From positions 1 through 64,000 of the forward strand of contig DATAUV010000114.1 of NCBI GenBank assembly GCA_036268075.1: DNA of 64,000 nt, given 5' to 3'. The translations under genes were made by a program, and so were the position numbers. The notes under the pieces were generated by a model, which worked only from the letters and a program-made list of their open reading frames with translations, was not told the DNA's origin and searched no databases. Below are positions 7,022 through 15,079 of the stretch, piece by piece. Origin of the DNA: DATARH01 sp036268075 (lineage in GTDB: Bacteria; Pseudomonadota; Alphaproteobacteria; ATCC43930; CGMCC-115725). Position 1 is the first letter of the stretch, and each line of letters opens with the position of its first letter.

Positions 7022-8733
7022 TGCTGACAAACGCTGAGCGTGTTGTTCCACGCCCAATAAATCACCAGCCCGGCCGGGAAGGCCGACAGCATGTAGGTGA
7101 AGACGACCGGCAGCACCATGAACATCTTGGCCTGCATCGGATCGACCGGCTGCGGGTTCAGCTTTTGCTGGAGGAACATCGTCATGCCCATGATCAGCGG
7201 CCACGCGCCGATCATCAGCACGTGCGGCGGGACGAACGGGATGAGGCCGAACAGATTGGCGAACGAGGTCGGGTCCGGCGCCGACAAATCGTGGATCCAG
7301 CCATAGAACGGCGCGTGCCGCATCTCGATCGTGACGAACAGCACCTTGTAGAGCGAGAAGAACACCGGGATCTGGATCACGATCGGCAGACACCCGGCGA
7401 GCGGGTTGGCGCCGACGCGCTTGTACAGCGCCATGATCTCCGTCTGCTGCTTCGCCTTGTCGTCGGGGTACTGCTCGCGCAGCTTTTGCATCTGCGGCTG
7501 CAGCAGCTTCATCTTGCTCATCGCCCGGTACGATTTGTTGGCGAGCGGGAAGAACAAGAGTTTGACGCAGAACGTAAAGAGCAGGATCGCCAAGCCGAAA
7601 TTGCCCAGCACGCCGGCAATGAACTGCAGCGCCAGGAAGATCGGCTTGGTCAGGAAATAGAACCACCCGAAATCGATCGCCCGGTCAAAGCGGGGGATGC
7701 CCGAATCGGCATACGCGTCGAGCAGGTTGACCTCTTTCGCCCCGCCGAAGAACCGGGTCGAGACCTCGCCCGTGCCGCCCGGCGCGACCGCGACCGGGGC
7801 GCCGAGATAATCGGTCTGGTAGCGGTCGACGCCGCCGTCGATCGTGTGGCGGAATTGCGCCTTGATCGCATCCGTTTGCGGCGGCACCAGCGCGGTCAGC
7901 CAGTATTTGTCGGTAAAGCCCATCCACCCGCCGGTCGAGCTGAACTCGTCGGGATGACCGGTCTTCAGCGAGGCGTACTTGACCTCCTGCAACCCGCCGG
8001 CGAGCTCGCCGATCAGCCCCTCGTGCAGGATGTAGTAGCCCGAGGTCTTGGGCGTGCCGGTGCGGCTGATGAGGGCATAGGGAACGAGATTGGCCGCGGC
8101 CGCGCCGGTATTTTTCACCTCGTCCCTGAGGGTGAACATGTAGTTCGTGTCGACCGAGACCGTGCGGGTGAAGGTGAGTCCCTCGCCATTGTCCCAGGTC
8201 AGGGTGACCGGGGTCGTCGGCGTCAGCGTGCCCGAGCCCTTCCACAATGTCTGCGGCCCCGGCAATTTGGCCTTTTCGTCGGCGCTGCCGGCGACCCAGC
8301 CGAATTCGGCGAAATAGGGGTCGGTCGTCCCGGTCGGATCGAGCAGCACGACCTCGGGGCTGCTGGGGTCGACCGTGTCGTGATAAGTCGCGAGGGTCAG
8401 GTCGTCGATCCGGCCGCCGGTCAGCGAGATCGAGCCGTGGAGGCGCGGCGTGTCGATCTTGAGCCGGGGCTGGCTGGCGAGCGCCGCCTCGCGGGTCTGG
8501 GCCTGCGCGGCGGAGGTCGGGACGCCGGGGGTCGGGGCGATCGCCGGGGTCGCGGTGGTGCCGGGCGCCGGGGTCTGCACCGGCGCGTTCTGCGCCGCCG
8601 GAGTCCCGGGCGTTCCGGTGGTTGCCGCGGTATGCTGGGCCGGCGGCTTGAGGAACTCGAACCCGTACTGGAACCCGACGAGGATCACGACCGAGATGAC
8701 GATCGCGAGCAGCAGGTTTTTCTGGTCCATCAT
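6988..8733 (-). CDS. yidC: membrane protein insertase YidC
   Basis: A 581-residue Oxa1/YidC insertase of the inner membrane that integrates and folds membrane proteins with or without SecYEG. It has an N-terminal helix (LLLAIVISVVILVGF), a proline/alanine-rich linker, a large periplasmic beta-sandwich (about 70-340), and the conserved C-terminal five-helix core. That core includes FPLANKSYRAMSKM, GCLPIVIQIPVFFSLYKVLF and GLVIYWAWNNTLS. Two adjacent ATGs (8733, 8730) are possible starts. It lies 9 bp downstream of yidD. The 3' end overlaps the engB start by 34 bp. Confidence 0.97.
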   Translation of the reverse strand: MMDQKNLLLAIVISVVILVGFQYGFEFLKPPAQHTAATTGTPGTPAAQNAPVQTPAPGTTATPAIAPTPGVPTSAAQAQTREAALASQPRLKIDTPRLHGSISLTGGRIDDLTLATYHDTVDPSSPEVVLLDPTGTTDPYFAEFGWVAGSADEKAKLPGPQTLWKGSGTLTPTTPVTLTWDNGEGLTFTRTVSVDTNYMFTLRDEVKNTGAAAANLVPYALISRTGTPKTSGYYILHEGLIGELAGGLQEVKYASLKTGHPDEFSSTGGWMGFTDKYWLTALVPPQTDAIKAQFRHTIDGGVDRYQTDYLGAPVAVAPGGTGEVSTRFFGGAKEVNLLDAYADSGIPRFDRAIDFGWFYFLTKPIFLALQFIAGVLGNFGLAILLFTFCVKLLFFPLANKSYRAMSKMKLLQPQMQKLREQYPDDKAKQQTEIMALYKRVGANPLAGCLPIVIQIPVFFSLYKVLFVTIEMRHAPFYGWIHDLSAPDPTSFANLFGLIPFVPPHVLMIGAWPLIMGMTMFLQQKLNPQPVDPMQAKMFMVLPVVFTYMLSAFPAGLVIYWAWNNTLSVCQQWVIMHRAGAA

Positions 8734-8742
8734 CGGCGGGGC

Positions 8743-8982
8743 TTAGCGTCTGGCGGGGGTGGGCACGGGATCGTAGCCGCTGCCGCCCCAGGGATGGCAG
8801 CGCGCTACGCGGCACAGCGCGAGGCGCACCCCGCGCGCGGGGCCGTGCAGGGCGATCGCCTCGGCGGCGTAATGCGAGCAGCTCGGCTCATAGCGGCATG
8901 ACGGCGGGATGATCCCGGCGATCGTAAGCTGATACGCGCGGATCAGCACCCGCAGCACCCAGCCGACGGCGAGGCGGCTCAT
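8743..8982 (-). CDS. yidD: membrane protein insertion efficiency factor YidD
   Basis: A 79-residue membrane-associated helper of YidC-dependent insertion. It carries the family signature: YQLTIAGIIPPSCRYEPSCS, then HYAAEAIALHG and CHPWGGSGYDPVP with conserved cysteines. The ATG at 8982 overlaps the rnpA stop by 4 bp. The order rnpA-yidD-yidC is conserved across bacteria. Confidence 0.95.
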   Translation of the reverse strand: MSRLAVGWVLRVLIRAYQLTIAGIIPPSCRYEPSCSHYAAEAIALHGPARGVRLALCRVARCHPWGGSGYDPVPTPARR

Positions 8983-9350
8983 GACCGTCCCTCCCCGCGG
9001 CGGCGCTCGACCTGGCGCAGCGCGCCGGCGAGGTCGCCGACGAGCTCGCGATACGGGCGCGACGGGGTGTCGGCGCGGGCAATCAGCACGTAATCGGTTC
9101 CCTTTCTGCCGTCGCGGGCCAAGACCTCGGCGGCGGCGGCGCGCAGGCGCCGCTTGGCGCGGTTGCGGACGACCGCATTGCCGACCCGCCGGCTCGCGGT
9201 ATAGCCGACCCGCAATTCACCTGTCTCCGCCTCCGGCTGGAGCGCGGCCTGCAAAACCAGGCCGTCACGCACCGCGCGGCGACGAACGGCGGCCACTCGC
9301 AGGAAATCGGCGCGACGTTTCAGCCGCACAAGCCCGGTGGATACGGACAT
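8979..9350 (-). CDS. rnpA: ribonuclease P protein component
   Basis: The basic protein subunit of RNase P, which assists the M1 RNA in tRNA 5' maturation. From ATG 9350 it has 123 residues, rich in Arg/Lys. It contains the RNR-type motif in SRRVGNAVVRNRAKRRLRAA and the N-terminal LKRRADFLRV. A TTG at 9362 would add four residues; ATG 9350 is preferred. The gene follows rpmH by about 20 bp, with a GC-rich hairpin between. Its stop overlaps yidD. Confidence 0.94.
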   Translation of the reverse strand: MSVSTGLVRLKRRADFLRVAAVRRRAVRDGLVLQAALQPEAETGELRVGYTASRRVGNAVVRNRAKRRLRAAAAEVLARDGRKGTDYVLIARADTPSRPYRELVGDLAGALRQVERRRGEGRS

Positions 9351-9353
9351 ATT

Positions 9354-9370
9354 GCCGCCCAAAAGGCGGC
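9354..9370 (-). promoter_or_regulatory. hairpin between rpmH and rnpA
   Basis: On the minus strand GCCGCC-TTTT-GGGCGGC forms a stem of six G-C pairs with a short loop. It lies directly after the rpmH stop and covers the region expected to hold the rnpA ribosome-binding site. There is no following T-run, so it is not an obvious terminator. It may slow decay of the short rpmH message or lower rnpA translation (inference). Confidence 0.5.
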
Positions 9371-9505
9371 TTAAGCCGACAGGCGCTTACGGCCCTTGGC
9401 GCGGCGTGCCGCCAGGACACGACGTCCGGCCGGCGTTGCCATTCGCGCACGAAACCCGTGGCGGCGCTTGCGGATGAGCCTACTCGGCTGGTAAGTGCGC
9501 TTCAC
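9371..9505 (-). CDS. rpmH: 50S ribosomal protein L34
   Basis: A 44-residue L34 read from GTG 9505 to TAA 9371. It shows the family pattern KRTYQPSRLIRKRRHGFRAR followed by MATPAGRRVLAARRAKGRKR. A GGAG lies 9 nt upstream of the GTG, supporting the unusual start. It is the first gene of the rpmH-rnpA-yidD-yidC-engB-argB run and is preceded by a strong promoter at 9550-9578 and a leader hairpin at 9526-9542. Confidence 0.95.
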   Translation of the reverse strand: MKRTYQPSRLIRKRRHGFRARMATPAGRRVLAARRAKGRKRLSA

Positions 9506-9549
9506 GGACCCGGCTCCAACGGCGACCGTCCCCTTCGGACGGCGGGCGC

Positions 9550-9578
9550 TGTATACGGGACGGACCGGGCCAAGTCAA
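9550..9578 (-). promoter_or_regulatory. sigma70-type promoter for the rpmH operon
   Basis: On the minus strand TTGACT (9573-9578) and TATACA (9550-9555) are separated by exactly 17 bp, one of the best promoter matches in the window. Transcription would start near 9543, giving a leader of about 38 nt containing the CCGTCC/GGACGG stem-loop at 9526-9542. The -35 box abuts a possible upstream start (ATG 9581) of the divergent gene. Confidence 0.75.
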
Positions 9579-9601
9579 TTATGGGGCCAGCCTACGTGCC
9601 A

Positions 9602-10531
9602 ATGTCTGTAAGCGACGAAGCCGCCATCGCCACCGCCGACCGGACCGCCCGCCATTGGGCCGATCCGCGCAACGGCGCGATCGCACCGGGCAGCGACGAC
9701 CATAAGACCCTGTTCTGCCGCATGCTGCTCGACACCCACAACCCGTACCGGCCGGCCGTGATCGAATGGCCGCTGCTGGAGCCGGACGCGCAGGCGCGCC
9801 TCGTCAGCCTGCCGATCTGGGACATCGCGGTGCAGACCGAGGGCAAGGCCAAGGCGCGGGTCCTCGGCTACGCCGCCCGCATCGCCGACCCGCTGTTGCG
9901 CCAGGCGATCGAGCTCGACGCGTTCGAGGAGGGGCGGCACAAGGAGGTGCTGTCGAACCTTGTCGCCGCGTATGACATCGCGCTCGGCCCCGAGCCGCCC
10001 TACCCGCCGCCGCCGCACCCGGAATGGGCCTGGATGATCACCGGGTTCAGCGAGTGCATCGACAGTTTTTTTGCTTTCGGTCTGTTCCAGGTGGCCAAAC
10101 GCTCGGGCTATTTCCCACCTGAATTGGTCGATGCCTTCGAGCCGGTCATGCAAGAGGAAGCGAGGCACATTTTGTTTTTCGTGAACTGGGTCGCCTGGCA
10201 CCGCCGCAACCTCGCCTGGTGGCGGCGGCCGTGGTTCTGGCTGCGCGTCGCCGCCGTGTGGGTGTTTCTGATCAAGGAGCGGATCGGTCTCTCGCGCGGG
10301 TTCGGCGCGGCGAAGGACGAAGCGCCGCAGGACAATAATTTCACCCTGACCGGCAGCAAGGCGGTCGCGGATGTCGACATCTCGATCCCGGAATTGCTCG
10401 ATGTCTGCCTCGCCGAGGACGCGCGGCGCGTGGCCGGGTACGATCCGCGCCTGTTGCGCCCGGCGGTGATGCCGCGCCTCGTGCGGCTCGTCCGCCGTTT
10501 TCTGCGCACGCCAAAGCCGGCGGCCGCATGA
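9602..10531 (+). CDS. ferritin-like di-iron protein, paralogue 1
   Basis: A 309-residue protein with a complete four-helix-bundle di-iron ligand set, numbered from ATG 9602. Glu80 lies in VQTEGKA, Glu110 and His113 in EEGRH, Glu151 in FSECIDS, and Glu186 and His189 in EEARH. This E-ExxH-E-ExxH spacing fits di-iron oxidases or oxygenases of the ferritin-like superfamily rather than iron-storage ferritins. An aromatic, hydrophobic stretch (about 203-225) could contact the membrane. ATG 9581 would add seven residues but abuts the divergent -35 box. The stop overlaps the start of a clear paralogue (ATGA), which in turn overlaps a flippase-like gene. The substrate is unknown. Confidence 0.85.
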   Translation: MSVSDEAAIATADRTARHWADPRNGAIAPGSDDHKTLFCRMLLDTHNPYRPAVIEWPLLEPDAQARLVSLPIWDIAVQTEGKAKARVLGYAARIADPLLRQAIELDAFEEGRHKEVLSNLVAAYDIALGPEPPYPPPPHPEWAWMITGFSECIDSFFAFGLFQVAKRSGYFPPELVDAFEPVMQEEARHILFFVNWVAWHRRNLAWWRRPWFWLRVAAVWVFLIKERIGLSRGFGAAKDEAPQDNNFTLTGSKAVADVDISIPELLDVCLAEDARRVAGYDPRLLRPAVMPRLVRLVRRFLRTPKPAAA

Positions 10532-11367
10532 AGATCGGGTCCCAGGCGCATCGCGAACGCTTCTGCCGCCAGTTCATCGATACCCACCAGATCTTCGACC
10601 CGGCGACGTTGCCGTGGCCGGAGCTTTCCCAGGCCTCGCTCGAACGGCTGCGCGCGGTGCCGTTCTGGCAGGAGGTGCTGCACACCGAGCGCCGCGCCGG
10701 CGCGATCGTCGCGGCGTTTTCGGGGACGGTCGACGACCCGCTCGTGCGCGAGGCGGTCGAGTTGCAGGGCGTCGAGGAGACCCGGCACGCGGCGCTGATC
10801 GGCGAGATGATCCGGCGCTACGATTTGCCGGCCGAGGAGCAGCCGCCGGAGCCGCTCGGCGACGACGCCTACGCCGCCTTCGCCGATTTCGGCTATGGCG
10901 AGTGCCTCGACGCGTTCCTCGGCTTTGGCGTGTTCCAGATCGCCCGCCAGGCCGAATTCCTGCCCGAGAAGCTGTTCGAGATCTTCGACCGGCTGATGCT
11001 CGAGGAAACCCGGCACATCGTCTTTTTCATCAATTGGATGGCTTGGCAGCAGGCGCGGCGCGGCTGGTTTGTCGTGCGGCTGCGGCATCTCGTGTCGCTG
11101 CACTACTACGGCCGCGCGATCGGCCGGTTGATCGGCACGGTGCGGCGCGGGCAGAAGGAAAACGACGGCAAGGATTTCTCGGCGACCCAGGCGAGCATCT
11201 TTCTCGAAGGGTTCACTATCCGCCGGCTGGTCGAGGCGTGCTGCGCCGAGAACCGCCGGCGCATGGCCGGGTTTCATGGCGACCTGTTGCGCCCGATCCT
11301 CTTGCCCGCGCTCGCCGGCGCGGTGCTGTCGTGCTGGCGGCTGATGCCGCGACGGAAAGCCGCGTGA
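10528..11367 (+). CDS. ferritin-like di-iron protein, paralogue 2
   Basis: A 279-residue paralogue of the preceding gene with the same ligands: Glu54 (HTERRAG), Glu84/His87 (EETRH), Glu125 (YGECLDAF) and Glu160/His163 (EETRH). The motifs FGxGECxDxFxxFGxFQxA and EExRHIxFFxNWxAW are shared by both copies, so this is a tandem duplication that has since diverged. Start and stop are both coupled: ATGA with gene 1 and GTGA with the membrane gene downstream. Both copies keep every ligand, so both are probably active, perhaps as a heteromer or on successive steps. Function is not recognised. Confidence 0.85.
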   Translation: MKIGSQAHRERFCRQFIDTHQIFDPATLPWPELSQASLERLRAVPFWQEVLHTERRAGAIVAAFSGTVDDPLVREAVELQGVEETRHAALIGEMIRRYDLPAEEQPPEPLGDDAYAAFADFGYGECLDAFLGFGVFQIARQAEFLPEKLFEIFDRLMLEETRHIVFFINWMAWQQARRGWFVVRLRHLVSLHYYGRAIGRLIGTVRRGQKENDGKDFSATQASIFLEGFTIRRLVEACCAENRRRMAGFHGDLLRPILLPALAGAVLSCWRLMPRRKAA

Positions 11368-12410
11368 GGGCTGTCACGCTTCTCGCCGCCGGAATCGGGA
11401 TCGCCGCGATCGCCGCGTTGGTCGCGTATTTCGGGGCCGGCGAGGTCGTCCACGCGCTGGTGACGATCGGACTTTTCGGGTTCGCCGTCATCTGCCTGAT
11501 CCATCTGGCGTTGATCGGGGTGATGGGTACGGCGTGGCGGGCGCTGCTGCCGGGGACGCGATGGTGGGTGCCGCTGTGGGGCCGGCTGGTGCGCGATTCC
11601 GGGTCCGAGGCGCTGCCGCTGTCGCAGGTTGGCGGCTATGTGCTGGGCGCCCGTGCGATCGCGCTATCCGGCGTGCCGGCGACCGTCGCGGCCGCGTCCT
11701 CGATCGTCGACATCACCCTCGAATTCGTGGCGCAAGTCGCCTACACCGCGCTCGGCCTCGCCCTCCTGGTTCACCTCAAGCCCGACAGCGACGCCGCGGT
11801 GCCGGTCGGGATCGGGCTCGGCATCGCCACGCTCGTCGCGATCGCCTTTCTCGTGGCGCAGCGGCGCGCCGTCCCGGTCATCGACCGCATCGCCCGCGCG
11901 CTCGGCAAAGGCTGGGCCGAGCGCACCGCCTCGGGCGCCGTCGCGCTGCACGAGGCGTTGGCCGCGATCTATCGCAACCGCCGGGGGCTCGCGCTGAGCT
12001 TCGTGATGCACCTCGCCTGCTGGATCGCCGGCGCGGCCGAGGCGTGGATCGTGCTGCGCCTCGCCGGCGCGCCGCTCCCGTTCGCCGCGGTCCTCGTCAT
12101 CGAGAGCCTGCTCTACGCGGCGCGCAGCGCGGCCTTTGTCGTGCCCAACGCGGTCGGCGTGCAGGAAGGCGCGTACATCGTCTTCGGCGCCGCGTTCGGC
12201 CTGTCGCCGGAGACCGCGCTGGCGCTGTCGCTGCTCAAGCGGGCGCGCGACCTGGTGATCGGCTTGCCGGCGATCGGCGCCTGGCAGATCGTCGAGGGCG
12301 GCAGGCTGTGGCGCCGGACGGGCAAGAGCAACTCGACCGGCAAGCGCAAATCAACCGAAAATCGCAAATCACCAGATCCTGATTTTGCCGCGGGCCGCGC
12401 GCCGGAGTAG
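11364..12410 (+). CDS. lysylphosphatidylglycerol synthase TM-region-like (HpnL/AglD-type) membrane protein
   Basis: A 348-residue polytopic inner-membrane protein starting at GTG 11364, which overlaps the previous stop. Roughly eight hydrophobic segments are visible, beginning VTLLAAGIGIAAIAALVAYF. The family-typical segments LSQVGGYVLGARAIAL, LLYAARSAAFVVPNAVGVQEGAY and LSLLKRARDLVIGLPA match the UPF0104/LPG-synthase transmembrane family, which includes the hopanoid-associated HpnL. These proteins lack the aminoacyltransferase domain and are thought to flip or transport lipids. The charged, Ser/Lys-rich tail after residue 320 is poorly conserved-looking. Coupling to two di-iron proteins suggests a lipid-modification pathway (inference). 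Confidence 0.8.
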   Translation: MRAVTLLAAGIGIAAIAALVAYFGAGEVVHALVTIGLFGFAVICLIHLALIGVMGTAWRALLPGTRWWVPLWGRLVRDSGSEALPLSQVGGYVLGARAIALSGVPATVAAASSIVDITLEFVAQVAYTALGLALLVHLKPDSDAAVPVGIGLGIATLVAIAFLVAQRRAVPVIDRIARALGKGWAERTASGAVALHEALAAIYRNRRGLALSFVMHLACWIAGAAEAWIVLRLAGAPLPFAAVLVIESLLYAARSAAFVVPNAVGVQEGAYIVFGAAFGLSPETALALSLLKRARDLVIGLPAIGAWQIVEGGRLWRRTGKSNSTGKRKSTENRKSPDPDFAAGRAPE

Positions 12411-12422
12411 AGTGCGGCCGGC

Positions 12423-12830
12423 ATGATGCGGCTGTTCTCGCGATACCGGCGGCGCGGCGCCCAGCGGTTTGGCGTCGGCCTTGCCGTGCTCGCGCTGTGC
12501 CTGCGCCTCGCGACCCCGGCATTTGCCCCCGAGCCCGTCGCAGTCCCAGCCGGGCCGGACCTCGTCGCGCTGTTCGGCGAGCACGCGCTGTGCATCGCCG
12601 CCGCCCGCGGCGAGGCGCCGACCGAACCGGCGCCGCCGGCGCAGCAGCACGATCACGGGCTCTGCTGCCTATTCCACGCCAATCTCGGCTTTGCCCCGCC
12701 GTCAGCCCCACCAACGCCGACCCTCGTCGCGCTTGATGCCGCGGTTGAGCTACTCGCCCCCGTTCCGGTACTGACATCGCGCGCGCCGGCCGGCGCCGCC
12801 CGAGCCCGAGCACCCCCGCCGCTAGCCTGA
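12423..12830 (+). CDS. DUF2946-like small secreted/membrane protein
   Basis: A 135-residue protein with an N-terminal hydrophobic segment (FGVGLAVLALCLRLATPAFA), then a region with EHALCIAA and a His/Cys cluster HDHGLCCLFHANLG, ending in a proline/alanine-rich tail. This layout (signal/TM, short Cys-His motif, low-complexity end) resembles the DUF2946 proteins found beside copper or TonB genes. It precedes an outer-membrane-like protein, copC and copD, so a metal role is plausible. Exact function is unknown. Confidence 0.6.
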   Translation: MMRLFSRYRRRGAQRFGVGLAVLALCLRLATPAFAPEPVAVPAGPDLVALFGEHALCIAAARGEAPTEPAPPAQQHDHGLCCLFHANLGFAPPSAPPTPTLVALDAAVELLAPVPVLTSRAPAGAARARAPPPLA

Positions 12831-12870
12831 GAAGCACGTTTCCGTTTCTCTCGCCTAGTGGAGCCCTGTC

Positions 12871-13791
12871 ATGGGTTTATCGCACCGTGCCGTTCCGGCC
12901 GCGGCAGTCTTTGCCGCCCTGCCCTTTCTTTCGCCTCATCAAGTGCTGGCGCATGGTTTTGCCGGCGACCGCTTCTTTCCCGCCACGATCCTGACCGACG
13001 ACCCGTTCGTCGCCGACGAGATGTCATTGCCGACGCTGACCTACGGCCCGCCCGGTTCGGACGGGTCGCGCCAGCTCGACCTCGACGTCGACATCGCCAA
13101 GCGGCTGACCCCGAATTTGGGTATCCAGCTCGGCGGCACCTGGAGCCGGCTGAAATCGCCGGGGCTGCCGGGGGTGACCGGGCTCAACGGCATGAGCGCC
13201 GAGCTCGACTACCAGCTTTTCACCGACGCCCCGCACGAGGCGACGGCGATGATCGGGCTCGCCGCCGATTTCGGCCATACCGGCCGGGTGCAGGCGCTCG
13301 GCGCATCGGATTTCACGACCGTGTCGCCGCTGGTCGATTTCGGCAAGGGCTTTGGCGATTTGCCCGACTCGGTGCCGTATCTGAAGCCGATCGCGGTCAC
13401 CGGCAATTTCAGCCTCGATTTCCCGACCAAGGACCAAAGCGCCGGCACGCCGAACCCGCATAATTTCAACTACGGCTTCGCGTTCGAATACAGCCTCGAA
13501 TACCTGCAGCACCACGTGAAGGATGTCGGGCTCACGGCGCCCTTCGACCGCATGGTGCCGCTGGTCGAGGTGTCGTTTTCGACCGCGCTCGACCGCGGCC
13601 AGGGCGGGCAGACCGTCGCGACGATCCAGCCCGGGGTGATCTGGTCGGGCCAATACGTGCAGGTGGGCGCCGAGGCGATCATCCCCGGCACCCGCCTCGC
13701 CGGCCACGGCTATGGCGGTGTCGTGCAGTTTCACATGTATCTCGACGACATCTTCCCGGCCACGCTCGGCCGTCCGCTATTCGGGGACTAG
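12871..13791 (+). CDS. predicted outer-membrane beta-barrel protein of a copper locus
   Basis: A 306-residue exported protein. The signal peptide ends near residue 28 (HQVLAHG). The remainder has alternating strands such as LDLDVDIAKRLTPNLGIQLG, a YGFAFEYSLEYLQHHV segment and the C-terminal VQFHMYLDDIF, suggesting a beta-barrel. A GGAG lies about 9 nt upstream of ATG 12871. It ends three bases before copC. Similar proteins accompany copC in other proteobacteria, so a role in copper handling at the outer membrane is likely, but no named family is recognised. Confidence 0.6.
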   Translation: MGLSHRAVPAAAVFAALPFLSPHQVLAHGFAGDRFFPATILTDDPFVADEMSLPTLTYGPPGSDGSRQLDLDVDIAKRLTPNLGIQLGGTWSRLKSPGLPGVTGLNGMSAELDYQLFTDAPHEATAMIGLAADFGHTGRVQALGASDFTTVSPLVDFGKGFGDLPDSVPYLKPIAVTGNFSLDFPTKDQSAGTPNPHNFNYGFAFEYSLEYLQHHVKDVGLTAPFDRMVPLVEVSFSTALDRGQGGQTVATIQPGVIWSGQYVQVGAEAIIPGTRLAGHGYGGVVQFHMYLDDIFPATLGRPLFGD

Positions 13792-13794
13792 ACG

Positions 13795-14151
13795 ATGCGC
13801 CTTAGCCTCGCCCTCCTCGCCCTCGCCGCCGTCCTGACCCCGGCGACCGCCCTCGCCCACGCCTTTCTCGACCATGCCGTGCCGGCGGTCGGCAGCACGG
13901 TCCCGGCGCCGGCCGAGTTGCGGGTCTTTTTCACCGAGGCGCTGGAGCCGGCGTTTTCGGCCGTGACCGTCGCGACGGAAGCGGGCCAGCCGGTCCAGAC
14001 CGGCGCGGCGAAGGTCGACCCCGGCAACCCGAACGAGCTGGTGCTGCCTCTGCCCAAGCTGGCCGCGGGGACATACAAGGCGAGCTGGCATGTCGTTTCG
14101 GTCGACACGCACCGCACCGAAGGCCATTTCGAATTCACGGTGCAGCCGTGA
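13795..14151 (+). CDS. copC: periplasmic copper-binding protein CopC
   Basis: A 118-residue CopC-like cupredoxin-fold protein. A signal peptide (about 20 residues) would be cut at ALA/HAFLDHA, leaving His1 of the mature protein as the conserved N-terminal Cu(II) ligand. The C-terminal strand SWHVVSVDTHRTEGHFEF carries the remaining expected ligands. There is no Met-rich Cu(I) loop, so this looks like the Cu(II)-only class. It sits 3 bp after the outer-membrane gene and 9 bp before copD. Confidence 0.92.
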   Translation: MRLSLALLALAAVLTPATALAHAFLDHAVPAVGSTVPAPAELRVFFTEALEPAFSAVTVATEAGQPVQTGAAKVDPGNPNELVLPLPKLAAGTYKASWHVVSVDTHRTEGHFEFTVQP

Positions 14152-14160
14152 GCCGCCCCC

Positions 14161-15027
14161 GTGGATGACGCCGCGATCCTGTTTCGCCTGGTCCATTTCG
14201 CGGCGGCGATGGCGGCGTTCGGCGCGGCGGCGTTCCGCTATTACGTGCCGCGGCATGATGGCGCGTTCGACGGCTGGCTGGCGCGGCTGATCCGGGTCGC
14301 CGCCGCTGTCGGGTTCCTCGCCGCCCTCGCGCTGGTGCCGACGACGGCGGCGCGGATGGCGGGGTCGGCGGCGGCGGGTTTCGACTCCGCGACGCTGGCG
14401 ACCGTGCTGACCGGGACCGAGTTTGGGCATGTCTGGTGCTGGCATCTCGGCTTCGCGGCGGCGCTGGTGGTCGCGGCGTCGCGGCGGCCGGGGGCGATCG
14501 TGCTGGCGCTGTCGGGGTTGAGCCTCGCCAGCCTCGGCTGGGTCGGCCACGCGGCGATGATGGGCGGGCTGCCGGGGCTCGGGCACGAGCTCAACCAGAC
14601 CCTGCATCTGCTCGCCGCCGGCGCCTGGCTCGGCGGGCTGCCGCCGCTCTACGCGCTCCTGCGCCGCGCCGCGCCCGGCGACCCGGCGATCCCCGACGCG
14701 GTCGCGCATTTCTCGCAGATGGGTTACGCGGCGGTCGCGGTGATCGCGGTCACGGGCGTGGTCAATTCCTGCCTGCTGGTCGGCAGCGTCGGCGCGCTCG
14801 TGGCGACAGCCTACGGCCGGCTGCTGACGGCGAAGATCGCGGTGTATCTCGTCATGGTCGCGATCGCGCTGGTCAACCGCCTGTCGCTGGCCCCGCGCCT
14901 CGGCCGCGGCGGCGCGGCGGCGCTCGCCCGCAGCGTCGTCGTCGAGCAGGCGCTCGGCCTCGGGGTTCTCGCGATCGTCAGCGTGCTCGGCACCTGGGCG
15001 CCGGCGGCGATGCACCACGCGATGTAA
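14161..15027 (+). CDS. copD: copper resistance/uptake membrane protein CopD
   Basis: A 288-residue polytopic inner-membrane protein of the CopD family, starting at GTG 14161. About eight transmembrane segments are visible. Family landmarks include LFRLVHFAAAMAAFGAAAF near the start, the His-containing HELNQTLHLLAAGAWLGGLP in the middle and FSQMGYAAVAVIAVTGVVNS. CopD acts with periplasmic CopC in copper transfer across the inner membrane. It is followed after 52 bp by a Fur-family regulator. Confidence 0.9.
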   Translation: MDDAAILFRLVHFAAAMAAFGAAAFRYYVPRHDGAFDGWLARLIRVAAAVGFLAALALVPTTAARMAGSAAAGFDSATLATVLTGTEFGHVWCWHLGFAAALVVAASRRPGAIVLALSGLSLASLGWVGHAAMMGGLPGLGHELNQTLHLLAAGAWLGGLPPLYALLRRAAPGDPAIPDAVAHFSQMGYAAVAVIAVTGVVNSCLLVGSVGALVATAYGRLLTAKIAVYLVMVAIALVNRLSLAPRLGRGGAAALARSVVVEQALGLGVLAIVSVLGTWAPAAMHHAM

Positions 15028-15079
15028 GGCGTTTCCGCAAACCGCTTGCAAATTTTGCCGAGCCCGCTACAGATCGGGG

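Noticed and set aside
15028..15079. Riboswitch or Fur box before the Fur-family gene
   Set aside because: The 52-bp gap shows no clear palindrome or conserved riboswitch element that I can recognise.
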